Assembly: GCF_030063365.1 (NCBI RefSeq)
Contig: NZ_JASISY010000004.1
Span: 62,001 to 126,000 of the forward strand
DNA length: 64,000 bases
Direction of reading: 5' to 3'
Origin: Cryobacterium sp. PH29-G1
GTDB lineage: Bacteria > Actinomycetota > Actinomycetes > Actinomycetales > Microbacteriaceae
Shown here in pieces: positions 8,572 through 17,214 of this stretch. The notes beneath the pieces were generated by a model that was given only the letters and a program-made list of their open reading frames with translations, was not told the DNA's origin and ran no database searches. The stretch's first letter is position 1. Every line of letters begins with the position of its first letter. Both the position numbers and the translations under genes were made by a program.

Positions 8572-9396
8572 ATGACCAGTTCGCCGAATTCCGCACACCC
8601 CCGCCCGGCTCGACCCGAGTCAATCGCTCAGCTGCGCGCGGTGGCGCAGCCCCCCGAAGTGCGGCTGCGCGCCAACGCCGAGCACTGGACGGCGAGCCTG
8701 TACCTGCGCGACCTGTCGCCGTACCTCACTTGGATGCTGCTGAAGACCCGCATCTCCGCCAACGGTGTGACCGCGCTCATGATTCTGGCCGGTTGGTCGA
8801 CCGCTGCCGCCCTGCTGATTCCCGGCATTTGGGGCGCTCTGTTCGCGCTCGCGCTCAGCCAGGTCCAGATGCTCATTGACTGTTCCGACGGCGAGGTGGC
8901 ACGTTGGCGTGGCACCTCCTCGCCGGCCGGGGTCTTCCTGGACAAGGTCGGGCACTATTCCACCGAATCGCTCATCCCCATTGCCCTGGGGTTTCGGGCG
9001 TCGGCGGCCCCATTCGAGTCGCCGGAGGACTTTTTGTGGACCAGCCTGGCGCTGATGCTCGCCTTGATCATCGTGTTGAACAAGGCGCTCAACGATATGG
9101 TGCATGTGGCCCGGGCCAATGCCGGGCTTAATCGTCTGGCCGACACCCACGGTGAAAAAACACCGACCTCGAGTCTGATCGCCCGGGTGCGTCGCCTCGC
9201 CCGCTTCGTGCCGTTTCACCGCATCTACCATTCGGTGGAGCTCACCATGGTGATCTTCGCCGCGGCCGTCCTGGGGCTGTTTTTGGGACAGCCGCTCGTG
9301 GACCGGGCCGTGCTCATCGTTCTGGTGCCGCTCGCGTTTTTGTCTCTCATCGGTCATTTCGTGGCCATTATGGCTTCCAAGCGTGTCCGCTCCTGA
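8572..9396 (+). CDS. CDP-alcohol phosphatidyltransferase family membrane protein
   Basis: 274 residues from ATG 8572, with AAGGTGAG upstream and only four bases after the previous stop. The family signature D-x2-DG-x2-AR-x8-G-x3-D-x3-D is present as DCSDGEVAR...GVFLDKVGH: the last conserved Asp is His. Five or six hydrophobic segments are visible. Canonical members transfer a phospho-alcohol from a CDP-alcohol to an acceptor alcohol. In this locus, with glycosyltransferases and a LicC-like nucleotidyltransferase, a role in making a glycopolymer linker or decoration is more likely than phospholipid synthesis (inference). The Asp-to-His change may reduce or alter metal binding. Confidence 0.82.
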   Translation: MTSSPNSAHPRPARPESIAQLRAVAQPPEVRLRANAEHWTASLYLRDLSPYLTWMLLKTRISANGVTALMILAGWSTAAALLIPGIWGALFALALSQVQMLIDCSDGEVARWRGTSSPAGVFLDKVGHYSTESLIPIALGFRASAAPFESPEDFLWTSLALMLALIIVLNKALNDMVHVARANAGLNRLADTHGEKTPTSSLIARVRRLARFVPFHRIYHSVELTMVIFAAAVLGLFLGQPLVDRAVLIVLVPLAFLSLIGHFVAIMASKRVRS

Positions 9397-10276
9397 AATT
9401 TCCGCCGGCACTCCGACGGTCGGTGTGGTGGTGCTCACCCAGGGCACCCGGCCCCGGGACCTCGACCGGGGGATCCGGTCGGTGCTGGCACAACAGGGCA
9501 TGGCACTCGACGTCGTGTGCGTGGGCAACGGCTGGCAGCCGACCGGTTTGCCCGACGGGGTGCGGTCGCTCGGGCTGCCGGAGAATTTGGGCATTCCGGC
9601 CGGGCGCAACCGTGGGGTGGCCCTCGTCACCGGCGAATATCTGTTCTTCCTCGACGATGACGCGAGCATTCCCGACTCGCATTTTCTCCGCGACGCGATT
9701 GCGAAACTGCGCGCTGACCCGACCATCGGCATGCTCCAGCCGCGGGTTGAGGATCCGACGGGTGTGGAATCACCTACGCGGTGGATTCCCCGGATCCGCA
9801 AGGGTGAGGCCACCTCACCCGGTCCGGTGTTCTCGGTTTGGGAGGGCGCTGTTCTGCTTCCTCGGGATGTATTCGACGCGACCGGTGGATGGGCGGAACC
9901 ATTCTTTTACGCTCACGAAGGCATTGAACTGGCCTGGCGAGTCTGGGACCAGGGGAGAATCGCGTGGTACGCCGGCGATCTTGTGGCCAATCATCCGGTT
10001 ATTTCGCCCACCCGGCACGCCGACTACTACCGATTGAACGCCCGTAACCGGGTGTGGCTGGCTCGTCGTAACCTGCCGGCCCTGTTGGTGCCGCTCTACG
10101 TGGGTTCCTGGACGCTGATTCAGGTTCTGCGCTGGGGTCCGCGCAACCGGTCTGCCCTGCGCGCCTGGTTTGGCGGCTGGCGCGAAGGGTGGCGCAGCGA
10201 TCCGGGGCCGCGGCATCCGCTTCGAGCGCACACAATCTGGCGGATGACTCTGGCCGGGCGTCCGCCGATCATCTGA
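9383..10276 (+). CDS. Family 2 glycosyltransferase
   Basis: 297 residues. The GTG start at 9383 overlaps the previous gene by 14 bases, suggesting coupled translation. The GT-A core has VGVVVLTQGTRP, the PENLGIPAGRNRG motif and the DXD metal site in FFLDDDAS (about residue 91). EGIELAWRVWD near residue 180 resembles the ED(x)D/ELxxR acceptor motif. It is cytoplasmic or peripheral, with a short hydrophobic stretch near residues 230-250. It probably adds a rhamnosyl- or galactosyl-type sugar in the glycopolymer made by this locus; donor and linkage cannot be read. Confidence 0.88.
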   Translation: MSAPEISAGTPTVGVVVLTQGTRPRDLDRGIRSVLAQQGMALDVVCVGNGWQPTGLPDGVRSLGLPENLGIPAGRNRGVALVTGEYLFFLDDDASIPDSHFLRDAIAKLRADPTIGMLQPRVEDPTGVESPTRWIPRIRKGEATSPGPVFSVWEGAVLLPRDVFDATGGWAEPFFYAHEGIELAWRVWDQGRIAWYAGDLVANHPVISPTRHADYYRLNARNRVWLARRNLPALLVPLYVGSWTLIQVLRWGPRNRSALRAWFGGWREGWRSDPGPRHPLRAHTIWRMTLAGRPPII

Positions 10277-10305
10277 TCGGTGTGGCGTGCGGGTAGTCTT
10301 GTCCG

Positions 10306-11583
10306 GTGGTTATTCGGACAGACGTCAGGCGTGCAGTCAAACTGGTCAGGGACGTTGTCGCTTCCCGCAAAGCCCAACACCGGCTGCGCGGCCCGCTGAA
10401 GCTGCGGGAGCCGCGCGCAGACAACCACTTCAAGATCGCCGTTTATTTCGCCGACGGCCCGGTCAACATGTATCAGATGCGCCAGTGGTATCAGCCCCTG
10501 GCCACGCTCGCCAAGACCTGGCCGGTACTCGTGCTCAGCCGTACCGGCGGTGGCACCCTGAAGCTCATGGACGAATCGCCGGTTCCCGTGGCCTACGCGC
10601 GCACGGTACCGCAATTGGAGCGGATCGTCGCCGAGCAGGACATCCGCATCGTGTTTTACGTCAACCAGAACCCGCGCAACTTTCAGATGATGCGCTACGG
10701 GCGCTGCTGGCACGTTTTCATCAACCACGGTGAGAGCGACAAGATGTATATGATCACCAACCAGTTCAAGGCCTACGACTACTCGCTCGTGGCCGGTGAC
10801 GCGGCGCTGGCTCGACTCGACCGCGTGCTCTGGGACTACGATTTCGACAAGCGAGCCATCAAGATCGGGCGCCCGCAGGCCGACTACTTCAGCGGAGAGC
10901 TGCCGTACACGCCCGATGACCGCCAGGTCGTGCTCTATGCACCGACCTGGGAGGGCGACCGGGCCGGCGCCGCCTACGGTTCCATCGCCACCCACGGGGT
11001 GGCACTCGTCACGGCCCTGCTCGCCACCGGCAGCCACCGTGTCATTTATCGACCGCACCCGCGTAGTGGAGTCGTCGATCATCACTACGCGGCGGCCAAT
11101 AAGACGATTATCGCGGCGATCGCGGCGGCGAATGCCCGGGACGAGCGCGCGCAGCACATCTATGACCATGGTCCCAACCTGGGCTGGCAACTGGCGGCAG
11201 CCGATGTTGCCATCGTCGATATCTCCGCCATGGTTTACGACCGGCTTGCCACCGGGAGGCCGCTCATCATCACCCGTCCGCTGAACCCGGCGGCCGTCAT
11301 CGACGCGAGCGGGTATCTCTCCGACTGCGAGTGGCTCTCCGCCGAGCAGGCTGCATCCGTCGTGAACGTCGTCGAACGAATCACCCACGACGACGCGGCG
11401 GTTGAGCGTCTGCAGGTCTGGGTGCAGCGATACTTCGGGGACACCACCCAGGGCGTGGCCACCCAGCGTCTGCACGATGCCGTGCAGCACCTCATGGACG
11501 AGTGGGACCGGTTCGCGGCCGTGCACGATGCGGACATCACGATGGTGCCCGATCCGGCAGCAAACCCGCCGGTTGACCTATAG
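10306..11583 (+). CDS. CDP-glycerol glycerophosphotransferase family protein (TagB/TagF-like)
   Basis: 425 residues from GTG 10306. The two-lobed GT-B-like fold of teichoic acid polymerases shows its signatures: the FINHGESDK block (catalytic His), VLYAPTWEGD, the RPHPRSG motif and VDISAMVYDRLATGRPLI, which binds the CDP moiety in TagF. There is no TagF-like N-terminal membrane-targeting extension beyond about 50 basic residues. The family moves glycerol-3-phosphate or ribitol-phosphate from CDP to a lipid-linked chain. It is the last gene of the rightward glycopolymer run. Its stop overlaps the end of the convergent gene by six bases. Confidence 0.9.
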   Translation: MVIRTDVRRAVKLVRDVVASRKAQHRLRGPLKLREPRADNHFKIAVYFADGPVNMYQMRQWYQPLATLAKTWPVLVLSRTGGGTLKLMDESPVPVAYARTVPQLERIVAEQDIRIVFYVNQNPRNFQMMRYGRCWHVFINHGESDKMYMITNQFKAYDYSLVAGDAALARLDRVLWDYDFDKRAIKIGRPQADYFSGELPYTPDDRQVVLYAPTWEGDRAGAAYGSIATHGVALVTALLATGSHRVIYRPHPRSGVVDHHYAAANKTIIAAIAAANARDERAQHIYDHGPNLGWQLAAADVAIVDISAMVYDRLATGRPLIITRPLNPAAVIDASGYLSDCEWLSAEQAASVVNVVERITHDDAAVERLQVWVQRYFGDTTQGVATQRLHDAVQHLMDEWDRFAAVHDADITMVPDPAANPPVDL

Positions 11584-12513
11584 CGGTTGATCCTGAGGTT
11601 GATCCTGAGGTTGATCGGGCGTTTGATCCTGAGCGTGGTCCGGCGGGGGAGCAGGTAGGGACTTTCGTCCGCGTGGTACCCGCACGGCTCTTTGCCGGGG
11701 TGCCTTGTCGCGCACCGTCTTTTCTCGAATCGGCTTTTCGCGAACCGGCTTTTCTCGAATCGTGATTTCCCGCGCTCTCGGGTCGAGATCGGGCTGAAAA
11801 CCCGCGGGCGCCGGACCGAATGCGAGGCGGGAGGCGTGCATGACCTTGCTGCCCAGAATGCGGTTTCCGGCACCGCCGATGACCGCGCCGATTCCGAACG
11901 GCAGGGCTTTGCCGATCAGGCTGGCACTCCCGCGGGTCGCGAATTGGCGCAGGAAGGCACTCTTGAGTCGGTCGGTGAGCGGGCCGAGAATCGCCCGTGG
12001 GAGGCTATTGGTGATGAGCTCACCCCAGTAGGTCGTGCGGGCTGTTCCCGAACCGGTGACCTGACCGGCGAGCTGCCGCACCAGATCGCTGCCCTCCCGG
12101 CCCAGCATCATGGTCATGACGAGGGCCCGGGCCCGGTCCGGGTCTTCCACGGCAATTCCATGAACCTCGCTGATCGACTGTGTGAACAGCGCCGTGGCTT
12201 CCAGGAATCCGGCGGTCTCCACGCCGGACAGCGCCAGGGTGATACCGGTGCCGACGCCGGGGATGACCGCGGTAGCGCCCACAGCGGCACCGCCGGTCGT
12301 GACCGCCGCGAGGTAGCGATTTTCCAGAATCCGCACGATCTGTTCGGGGGAGGCGTAGGGGTTGCGCCGACGGATGCTGCGAATATGCGCGAGAACGACG
12401 GGGCGGTGAACGGCCAGAACCCGATCGAATCCCCGGACGAATCCGGTCGGCAAGGCACCGCCCTGCGGGGTGCCGCCGGTCGACGACAGCATCGGTGGGC
12501 TTTTTCGTGGCAT
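11578..12513 (-). CDS. Hypothetical protein with Gly-rich hydrophobic core and repeat tail
   Basis: 311 residues from ATG 12513, preceded by GAGGAAGG. Residues about 65-200 hold glycine-rich hydrophobic helices (GGAAVGATAVIPGVGTG, IGKALPFGIGAVIGG) that faintly resemble EcsC-family proteins; I do not claim membership. The last 75 residues are low complexity: five REK/RDK units (IREKPVREKPIREK) followed by a PDQ/PQDQ repeat. The charged repeats alternate basic and then acidic/polar. Function is unknown; it sits convergent to the CDP-glycerol enzyme. Confidence 0.65.
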   Translation of the reverse strand: MPRKSPPMLSSTGGTPQGGALPTGFVRGFDRVLAVHRPVVLAHIRSIRRRNPYASPEQIVRILENRYLAAVTTGGAAVGATAVIPGVGTGITLALSGVETAGFLEATALFTQSISEVHGIAVEDPDRARALVMTMMLGREGSDLVRQLAGQVTGSGTARTTYWGELITNSLPRAILGPLTDRLKSAFLRQFATRGSASLIGKALPFGIGAVIGGAGNRILGSKVMHASRLAFGPAPAGFQPDLDPRAREITIREKPVREKPIREKTVRDKAPRQRAVRVPRGRKSLPAPPPDHAQDQTPDQPQDQPQDQPL

Positions 12514-12673
12514 GTCTCGCCTTCCTCGCGTGGGTCTGGCCAAGTTTACGCGGTGCACCGGAGAGCACGCCCAGCCGCAGGCCCACACGCCGGCCCCGAC
12601 GTGCGCAAGAAACTAACTTTCGTCAAATGTCCACCCGCTAGTCAAGATTGCGCTGTGCCACTACAACTAAAGA

Positions 12674-12988
12674 ATGCGTGAGCCCAAATCAGAAGCGTCC
12701 CGACTGCTCGGCATCCGTTTGCGGGAGCGCCGTCTGGCGCTCGGGTTCAATCAGGAGTCCGTCGCATTGCTCGCCGGACTCAACGTGTCGAATTATGCCC
12801 GGATCGACCGGGGTCATGGCAACCCGACGATGTACACCCTCATTCGGTTGGCGGCGGTGCTGCAACTTGAAGTGAGCGAACTGATGATCGGTCTCGACGT
12901 AGCGCAACTACCGCCCACGCACGACGCCTACATCGCCATAGAATTTCAGCGATCGCAGGATTCGATGGCCAATCGACGGGTCGGCTAG
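12674..12988 (+). CDS. XRE-family HTH DNA-binding protein
   Basis: 104 residues. A Cro/CI-type helix-turn-helix spans about residues 14-70: RLRERRLALGFNQESVALLA, then NVSNYARIDRGHGNPTMYTLIRLAAVL. The remaining 35 residues are not a recognised effector domain, so it is a small stand-alone regulator. It sits between the repeat-tailed hypothetical gene and the leftward ABC exporter genes and may control part of the surface polysaccharide locus (inference from position only). Confidence 0.88.
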   Translation: MREPKSEASRLLGIRLRERRLALGFNQESVALLAGLNVSNYARIDRGHGNPTMYTLIRLAAVLQLEVSELMIGLDVAQLPPTHDAYIAIEFQRSQDSMANRRVG

Positions 12989-13026
12989 TTCGTCTCGGTC
13001 GTCTCGGACGACTCGGCTCGGCTCGG

Positions 13027-13812
13027 TCAGGTCGCTGGTTTGACGCCGTAGTCGCTGTTGTACCGAGCCAGCACCTCGGTGATTGGTGCGTCGAGCACCA
13101 GATCGCCCTTGTCGAGGTAGAGACCACGGCTGCAGAAGCGCCGCAGGTCGCGTTCGTTGTGCGAAACGATGAACAGGGTGCGTCCGCCGGCCAGAAGCTC
13201 TTCGATGCGGCGATAGCACTTCTCCCGAAATGCCTTGTCGCCCACGGCCAGAACCTCGTCGACCAGCAGAATCGGTTCCTCGAGCCTGGAGATGACAGCG
13301 AAAGCGATCCGAACCTTCATGCCGCTCGACAGATGCTTGTAGGGCGTATCAATGAAGTCGGCAATCTCAGCGAATTCAATGATCTCGTCAAACCGTTCGG
13401 CGACCTGTTTGCGCGTCATACCGTGCAGACCTGCCGTCAGATAGACGTTGTCGCGCACGCTGAGATCGTCGACAAACCCGCCGGTGATCTCAATCAGGGG
13501 AGCAACGCCCTCGGTGACGTGCACCGCGCCCTCATCGGGCAGGACCACTCCGGTGACCAGCTTGAGCAGGGTGGACTTGCCCTGACCGTTGCGGCCAACG
13601 ACGCCGATCGCTTCACCCGGTTGCACGGTGAAGCTCACGTGCTGCAATGCCCAGAATTCGCCCGGCCGGCTGCGCCTTTTTCTGGCACCGAAGAGGTCCT
13701 TGAAATTGCGACGACCACGCCGATTCCTGCGAAAGCGGATGCCGACATCCTGCAGCGAAATCACCGGCAGAGCTACCGCTAATTCTGTGCGCGACTCCTT
13801 CACGGGGACCAC
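13027..13812 (-). CDS. Polysaccharide/teichoic-acid ABC exporter, ATP-binding subunit (Wzt/TagH type)
   Basis: 261 residues. The GTG start at 13812 shares its first base with the permease stop (TAGTG), a clear coupling signal, and the Wzt-type sequence begins just after it. Walker A is GRNGQGKST. The C-loop LSSGMK is the degenerate form typical of Wzt/TagH. Walker B is ILLVDEVLAVGD and the H-loop is VSHN. There is no C-terminal carbohydrate-binding domain, so it resembles short TagH/Wzt proteins. Together with the permease it should export a lipid-linked glycopolymer across the membrane, the presumed product of the neighbouring genes. Confidence 0.93.
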   Translation of the reverse strand: MVPVKESRTELAVALPVISLQDVGIRFRRNRRGRRNFKDLFGARKRRSRPGEFWALQHVSFTVQPGEAIGVVGRNGQGKSTLLKLVTGVVLPDEGAVHVTEGVAPLIEITGGFVDDLSVRDNVYLTAGLHGMTRKQVAERFDEIIEFAEIADFIDTPYKHLSSGMKVRIAFAVISRLEEPILLVDEVLAVGDKAFREKCYRRIEELLAGGRTLFIVSHNERDLRRFCSRGLYLDKGDLVLDAPITEVLARYNSDYGVKPAT

Positions 13813-14612
13813 TAGATCTCCTTCAGAACGGCGCGCTCGGTGCGACGAAAGACCAGGAGCCCCAGCCCGAGAAAGACGAGGGACATGACCAGACTGATGA
13901 TGACCCCGAACCAATCGAGTTGGTCGGGAAAGAACGCCGACCGATAGAGGCTGAAAATTCCGTTCAACGGGTTGAAAGCGGCCCAGAAGTGCAGTTCAGG
14001 GGGCAGATCGGTGGTGCCGTAGATGATGGGGGAGGCGTAGAACAAAAACCGCAGAATGAGCTTAACCGCCCGCTCAAGATCGCGGAAAAACACGACGAGC
14101 GGGGCGACGATCAGTCCGATGCCCACCGTCAGGATCGCCTGAATAATGATGGCCAGTGGAAACAGCACCGCGTTGGCGTTGAGCTCGGCACCGAACACGA
14201 TCGCGAACAGCACGAGTACGGGAATCGAGGCGAGAAACTCGATCCCTTTCGACAGCACCAGACGGTTTACCCAAATCGTGCGCGGAATGCGGGTGGAGCG
14301 AATGAGTTTGGCCTCGCGCAGAAACGCCCGGGTGCAATCCGAGATCGCACCGTTGAACCACATCCAGGGCAACAGAGCAACGAGGAGAAAGACAATGTAC
14401 GGTTCGTTGCCGACTCCGCGGTCGAGTACCTGGGTGAAGACGAACCAGTAGATACCGGCCATCACGAGGGGATCGAGGATGGACCAGAAGTAGCCGAGGA
14501 GAGACGTTGAGTAACGCACCCGCAGGTCACGCTGCGTCAGCAGCCAGAGGGAATGCCGATAGCGCGCGATCGGTGTGCGCTGCTCGGGGCGCATCTGGGC
14601 GTAACTACTCAC
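13812..14612 (-). CDS. Polysaccharide ABC exporter permease (Wzm/TagG type, ABC-2)
   Basis: 266 residues from a GTG at 14612. ABC2_membrane architecture: a basic N-terminus (IARYRHSLWLLTQRDLRVRY) is followed by six hydrophobic segments. The conserved ExxR-like cytoplasmic region is around TKGIEF/RSTRIPR. It pairs with the ATPase through the TAGTG junction. The upstream gap (14613-14740) holds its promoter and the terminator of the nucleotidyltransferase gene. A Wzm/TagG-type permease forms the channel for undecaprenyl-linked polymers. Confidence 0.92.
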   Translation of the reverse strand: MSSYAQMRPEQRTPIARYRHSLWLLTQRDLRVRYSTSLLGYFWSILDPLVMAGIYWFVFTQVLDRGVGNEPYIVFLLVALLPWMWFNGAISDCTRAFLREAKLIRSTRIPRTIWVNRLVLSKGIEFLASIPVLVLFAIVFGAELNANAVLFPLAIIIQAILTVGIGLIVAPLVVFFRDLERAVKLILRFLFYASPIIYGTTDLPPELHFWAAFNPLNGIFSLYRSAFFPDQLDWFGVIISLVMSLVFLGLGLLVFRRTERAVLKEI

Positions 14613-14685
14613 GCGGTCTATCGTATGGGAGCACGGAGAGTCTTCCGCGCCAGTGGGCTATTTGCGCCCCGCGGGAGACGACGAA

Positions 14686-14709
14686 ACCCCCACGCCGTAG
14701 CGCGGGGGT
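14686..14709 (-). terminator. Stem-loop terminator downstream of the nucleotidyltransferase gene
   Basis: Ten-base arms (14686-14695 and 14700-14709) pair with a single A-C mismatch around a four-base loop CGTA. The stem is GC-rich (ACCCCCACGC / GCGCGGGGGT). It lies about 30 bases beyond the stop of the leftward gene ending at 14741. Confidence 0.6.
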
Positions 14710-14740
14710 CGGGTCTGCGGCTTTCGCCTCGATGAAGTGG

Positions 14741-15433
14741 TTAGACGAACAGGTTGGCGCGCTCGAGGTCTTCGGCGAAGTCCACCTCGACGGCGTAGAA
14801 GTCCGAAATGTTCACCGGCTCCACGAGCATGCGGTTGTGTTCGATGGCCAGCTCAATGCCACGCTCGAAGTAATCCTGGTCCGCCACCTTGCTCAGCTGG
14901 CGGATGAGGGTTGCCTTGTCGGCGCTGGAAACGTAGTTGATGCCGACAGCCTCGCCGAGGCCGCCCTTGACCGTCTTGGACAGTTCCTTGATGTAGCCTT
15001 CAGCGCTGGTCGTGTACTTGACCTCTTCATCGGACACCTTGTCGGTGTTCACGGTGACGAAGGACTGGTCGCGGGCCATCATGGCGGCGGCGCGGTCGAG
15101 AATGGCCGGGTCGAAGACCACGTCGCCGTTCATCCACAGCACTCCGCCGGACTTCGAGGCCTGCAGCGCACGCAGCAAGCTCTTCGAGGTGTTGGTCTGG
15201 TCGTACTCTTCGTTGTAGACGAAGGATGCTTGCGGGAATGCTTCGATGATGTGCTCGAGCTTGTACCCCACGACGATCGTCACCTTGGCGGCCTTGCCGA
15301 AAGCGTGTGCGATGTTGTCGAACTGCTGCTGCATGATCGTGCGGCCGTCGTTCAGCTCAGTGAGCGGCTTCGGCAGCGAGCGCCCGAGACGGCTGCCCAT
15401 ACCGGCCGCCAGAATGACTACTTGCGTCGTCAC
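14741..15433 (-). CDS. NTP transferase, LicC/phosphocholine-cytidylyltransferase-like
   Basis: 230 residues from a GTG at 15433. The nucleotidyltransferase fold begins with ILAAGMGSRLG...LPKPL, the nucleotide- and substrate-phosphate-binding loop, with WMNGDVVFD as the metal Asp motif near residue 100. This subgroup includes LicC and the nucleotidyltransferase half of inositol-phosphate cytidylyltransferases. It would activate a phospho-alcohol or sugar phosphate, plausibly feeding the CDP-alcohol enzyme at 8572 (inference). It has its own terminator and stands upstream of the exporter genes on the same strand. Confidence 0.82.
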   Translation of the reverse strand: MTTQVVILAAGMGSRLGRSLPKPLTELNDGRTIMQQQFDNIAHAFGKAAKVTIVVGYKLEHIIEAFPQASFVYNEEYDQTNTSKSLLRALQASKSGGVLWMNGDVVFDPAILDRAAAMMARDQSFVTVNTDKVSDEEVKYTTSAEGYIKELSKTVKGGLGEAVGINYVSSADKATLIRQLSKVADQDYFERGIELAIEHNRMLVEPVNISDFYAVEVDFAEDLERANLFV

Positions 15434-15693
15434 GATTATCTCCTCAAGAATGGTTGGGGCTAGACCTGAAAACCCCGTCAGTACTGAAGAGTTTGCCTAG
15501 GATTCACCCACATGTTCACGTAAAGACACACCGTTATGTCAATCTCACCATAACCTGTTCGGCCGTTCGGAGGGTAGAAACCTCTCAGCACGTGTCCATT
15601 TCGTGACCCGTCGTGGAGCGTACTCACAGGTTGAATGTGTCGTTGCGAGCGCTTCAGCGCCCCCGCGTCAGTGGTAGTTGGTAGGTTAGCTGA

Positions 15694-17214
15694 GTGACTT
15701 TTGTACCGCCCCGCCCCGACCCCGATGACGAGTCTGTCGCGGACCGTTCCGCCGAAAATGAGGCACCGATCGCTGCTCCTGCGGCAGCCAGCAAGCCGGT
15801 TGCCAGCAAGCCGGCAGCGCGCAAGCCCGCCGTTCGGAAGCCCGCCGGTTCGAAGCCCGCGGGTTCGAAGCTCGCCGGTTCTGATTCGGTCGCCGCCAAG
15901 CCGGCCGCTCGCAAACCAGCTGTGCGCAAGCCCGCCGCTAGCAAGCCCGCCGCTAGCAAGCCGGCCGCGCCAGCGCCGACCGATGCTGCAGCGACCGATG
16001 CTGTACCTACTAATGCTGTATCGACCGATGCTGTATCGACGGATGCTGCCCGTACTCCTACCGCCGGCGGCAAGCCGGCCGTGAATAAGCTGGCCGTGAA
16101 TAAACCCGCCGCCCGCAAACCTGCCGTGCGTAAGCCTGCTGTGCGCAAGCCGGCAACACCGAAGACCTCGTCCGCCGCCGCGCCCACCCCGGCCAAGACG
16201 CTCGCCCAGAAAGCAACCGACGAAACCACGCGGCCCTATGCGACCCGCGATGCACTGGTCCCGGCCGCATCGCAGTCACCGGACGTGACTAACGAGCCGA
16301 ACCTGACAGGCCAGCCGGGCATGACGAACGAGACGGCAGGCCCAACGTCCTCCGACGCTGCGGCGCAGACCGAAGCGACAACCGATGCGAAGACTGCCAC
16401 AGCGGTGCCGACTACAGCGGCGCCCCAGCCCGTGTTAGAGCCCGCTGTTCTGGCGCCGATCGTCATCGAAGCACGGGGCCTGGTCAAACGTTTCGGCCAT
16501 AACATCGCTGTCTCCAATCTTGACCTCACTGTGCGGGCCGGTTCGTTCTACGGCATCGTCGGACCGAACGGGGCCGGAAAGACCACGACCCTGTCCATGA
16601 TCACCGGTCTGCTGCGCCCGGCCGCCGGAACCGTGCGGGTGCACGACATCGACGTCTGGGCCCGACCGAACGAGGCCAAACGCCAGATGGGAGTGCTGCC
16701 TGACCGCCTTCGCCTGTTCGACCGTTTGACCGGCGCCCAACTGCTCTACTACGCGGGTACGCTGCGCGGACTCGATAACGACACCGTTCGCAGTCGATCG
16801 GCCGACCTCGCCTCGGCGTTCGGCCTTGAGGACGCCCTCAATCGTCTCGTCGCGGACTACTCCGCCGGTATGACGAAGAAGATCGCCCTCGCCTGTGCCA
16901 TGATTCATTCCCCACGGCTTCTCGTGCTCGACGAGCCGTTCGAATCGGTCGACCCGGTGTCTGCGGTCAATGTGACAGAAATCTTGCAGAAGTACGTGGC
17001 TGCCGGTGGAACCGTTGTGCTCTCCAGTCACGGTATGGACCTGATCCAGCGTGTCTGCGATCACGTTGCCATCATCGTGCAGGGCCGAGTGTTGGCAGCG
17101 GGAACCATCGCCGAGGTTCGCGGCCAGAAGACATTGGAAGATCGATTCGTTGAGCTCGCTGGCGGGCGCAAGGTCGCGGAGGGCATGGAGTGGTTGCACA
17201 ATTTTTCGGACTGA
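15694..17214 (+). CDS. ABC transporter ATP-binding protein with long Lys/Ala/Pro-rich N-terminal tail
   Basis: 506 residues from a GTG at 15694. Residues about 28-155 are dominated by KPA units (KPAARKPAVRKPA, SKPAASKPAAPAP) with short TDA repeats (about 100-120), much like histone-H1 or mycobacterial HupB tails. A second Thr/Ala-rich disordered stretch runs to about 250. A standard ABC ATPase follows: Walker A GPNGAGKTT, C-loop YSAGMTKK, Walker B LLVLDEPFESVDP and H-loop LSSHG. The next gene, its permease, overlaps the 3' end by 25 bases. The transported substrate is unknown; the tail is far outside normal family length (about 230-300 residues). Confidence 0.88.
   Translation: MTFVPPRPDPDDESVADRSAENEAPIAAPAAASKPVASKPAARKPAVRKPAGSKPAGSKLAGSDSVAAKPAARKPAVRKPAASKPAASKPAAPAPTDAAATDAVPTNAVSTDAVSTDAARTPTAGGKPAVNKLAVNKPAARKPAVRKPAVRKPATPKTSSAAAPTPAKTLAQKATDETTRPYATRDALVPAASQSPDVTNEPNLTGQPGMTNETAGPTSSDAAAQTEATTDAKTATAVPTTAAPQPVLEPAVLAPIVIEARGLVKRFGHNIAVSNLDLTVRAGSFYGIVGPNGAGKTTTLSMITGLLRPAAGTVRVHDIDVWARPNEAKRQMGVLPDRLRLFDRLTGAQLLYYAGTLRGLDNDTVRSRSADLASAFGLEDALNRLVADYSAGMTKKIALACAMIHSPRLLVLDEPFESVDPVSAVNVTEILQKYVAAGGTVVLSSHGMDLIQRVCDHVAIIVQGRVLAAGTIAEVRGQKTLEDRFVELAGGRKVAEGMEWLHNFSD

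Noticed and set aside
15770..16160. Dense direct repeats in DNA, checked as a possible CRISPR array or mobile repeat
   Set aside because: The periodicity is three-based and encodes KPA units inside one open reading frame; there are no constant spacers or cas genes.
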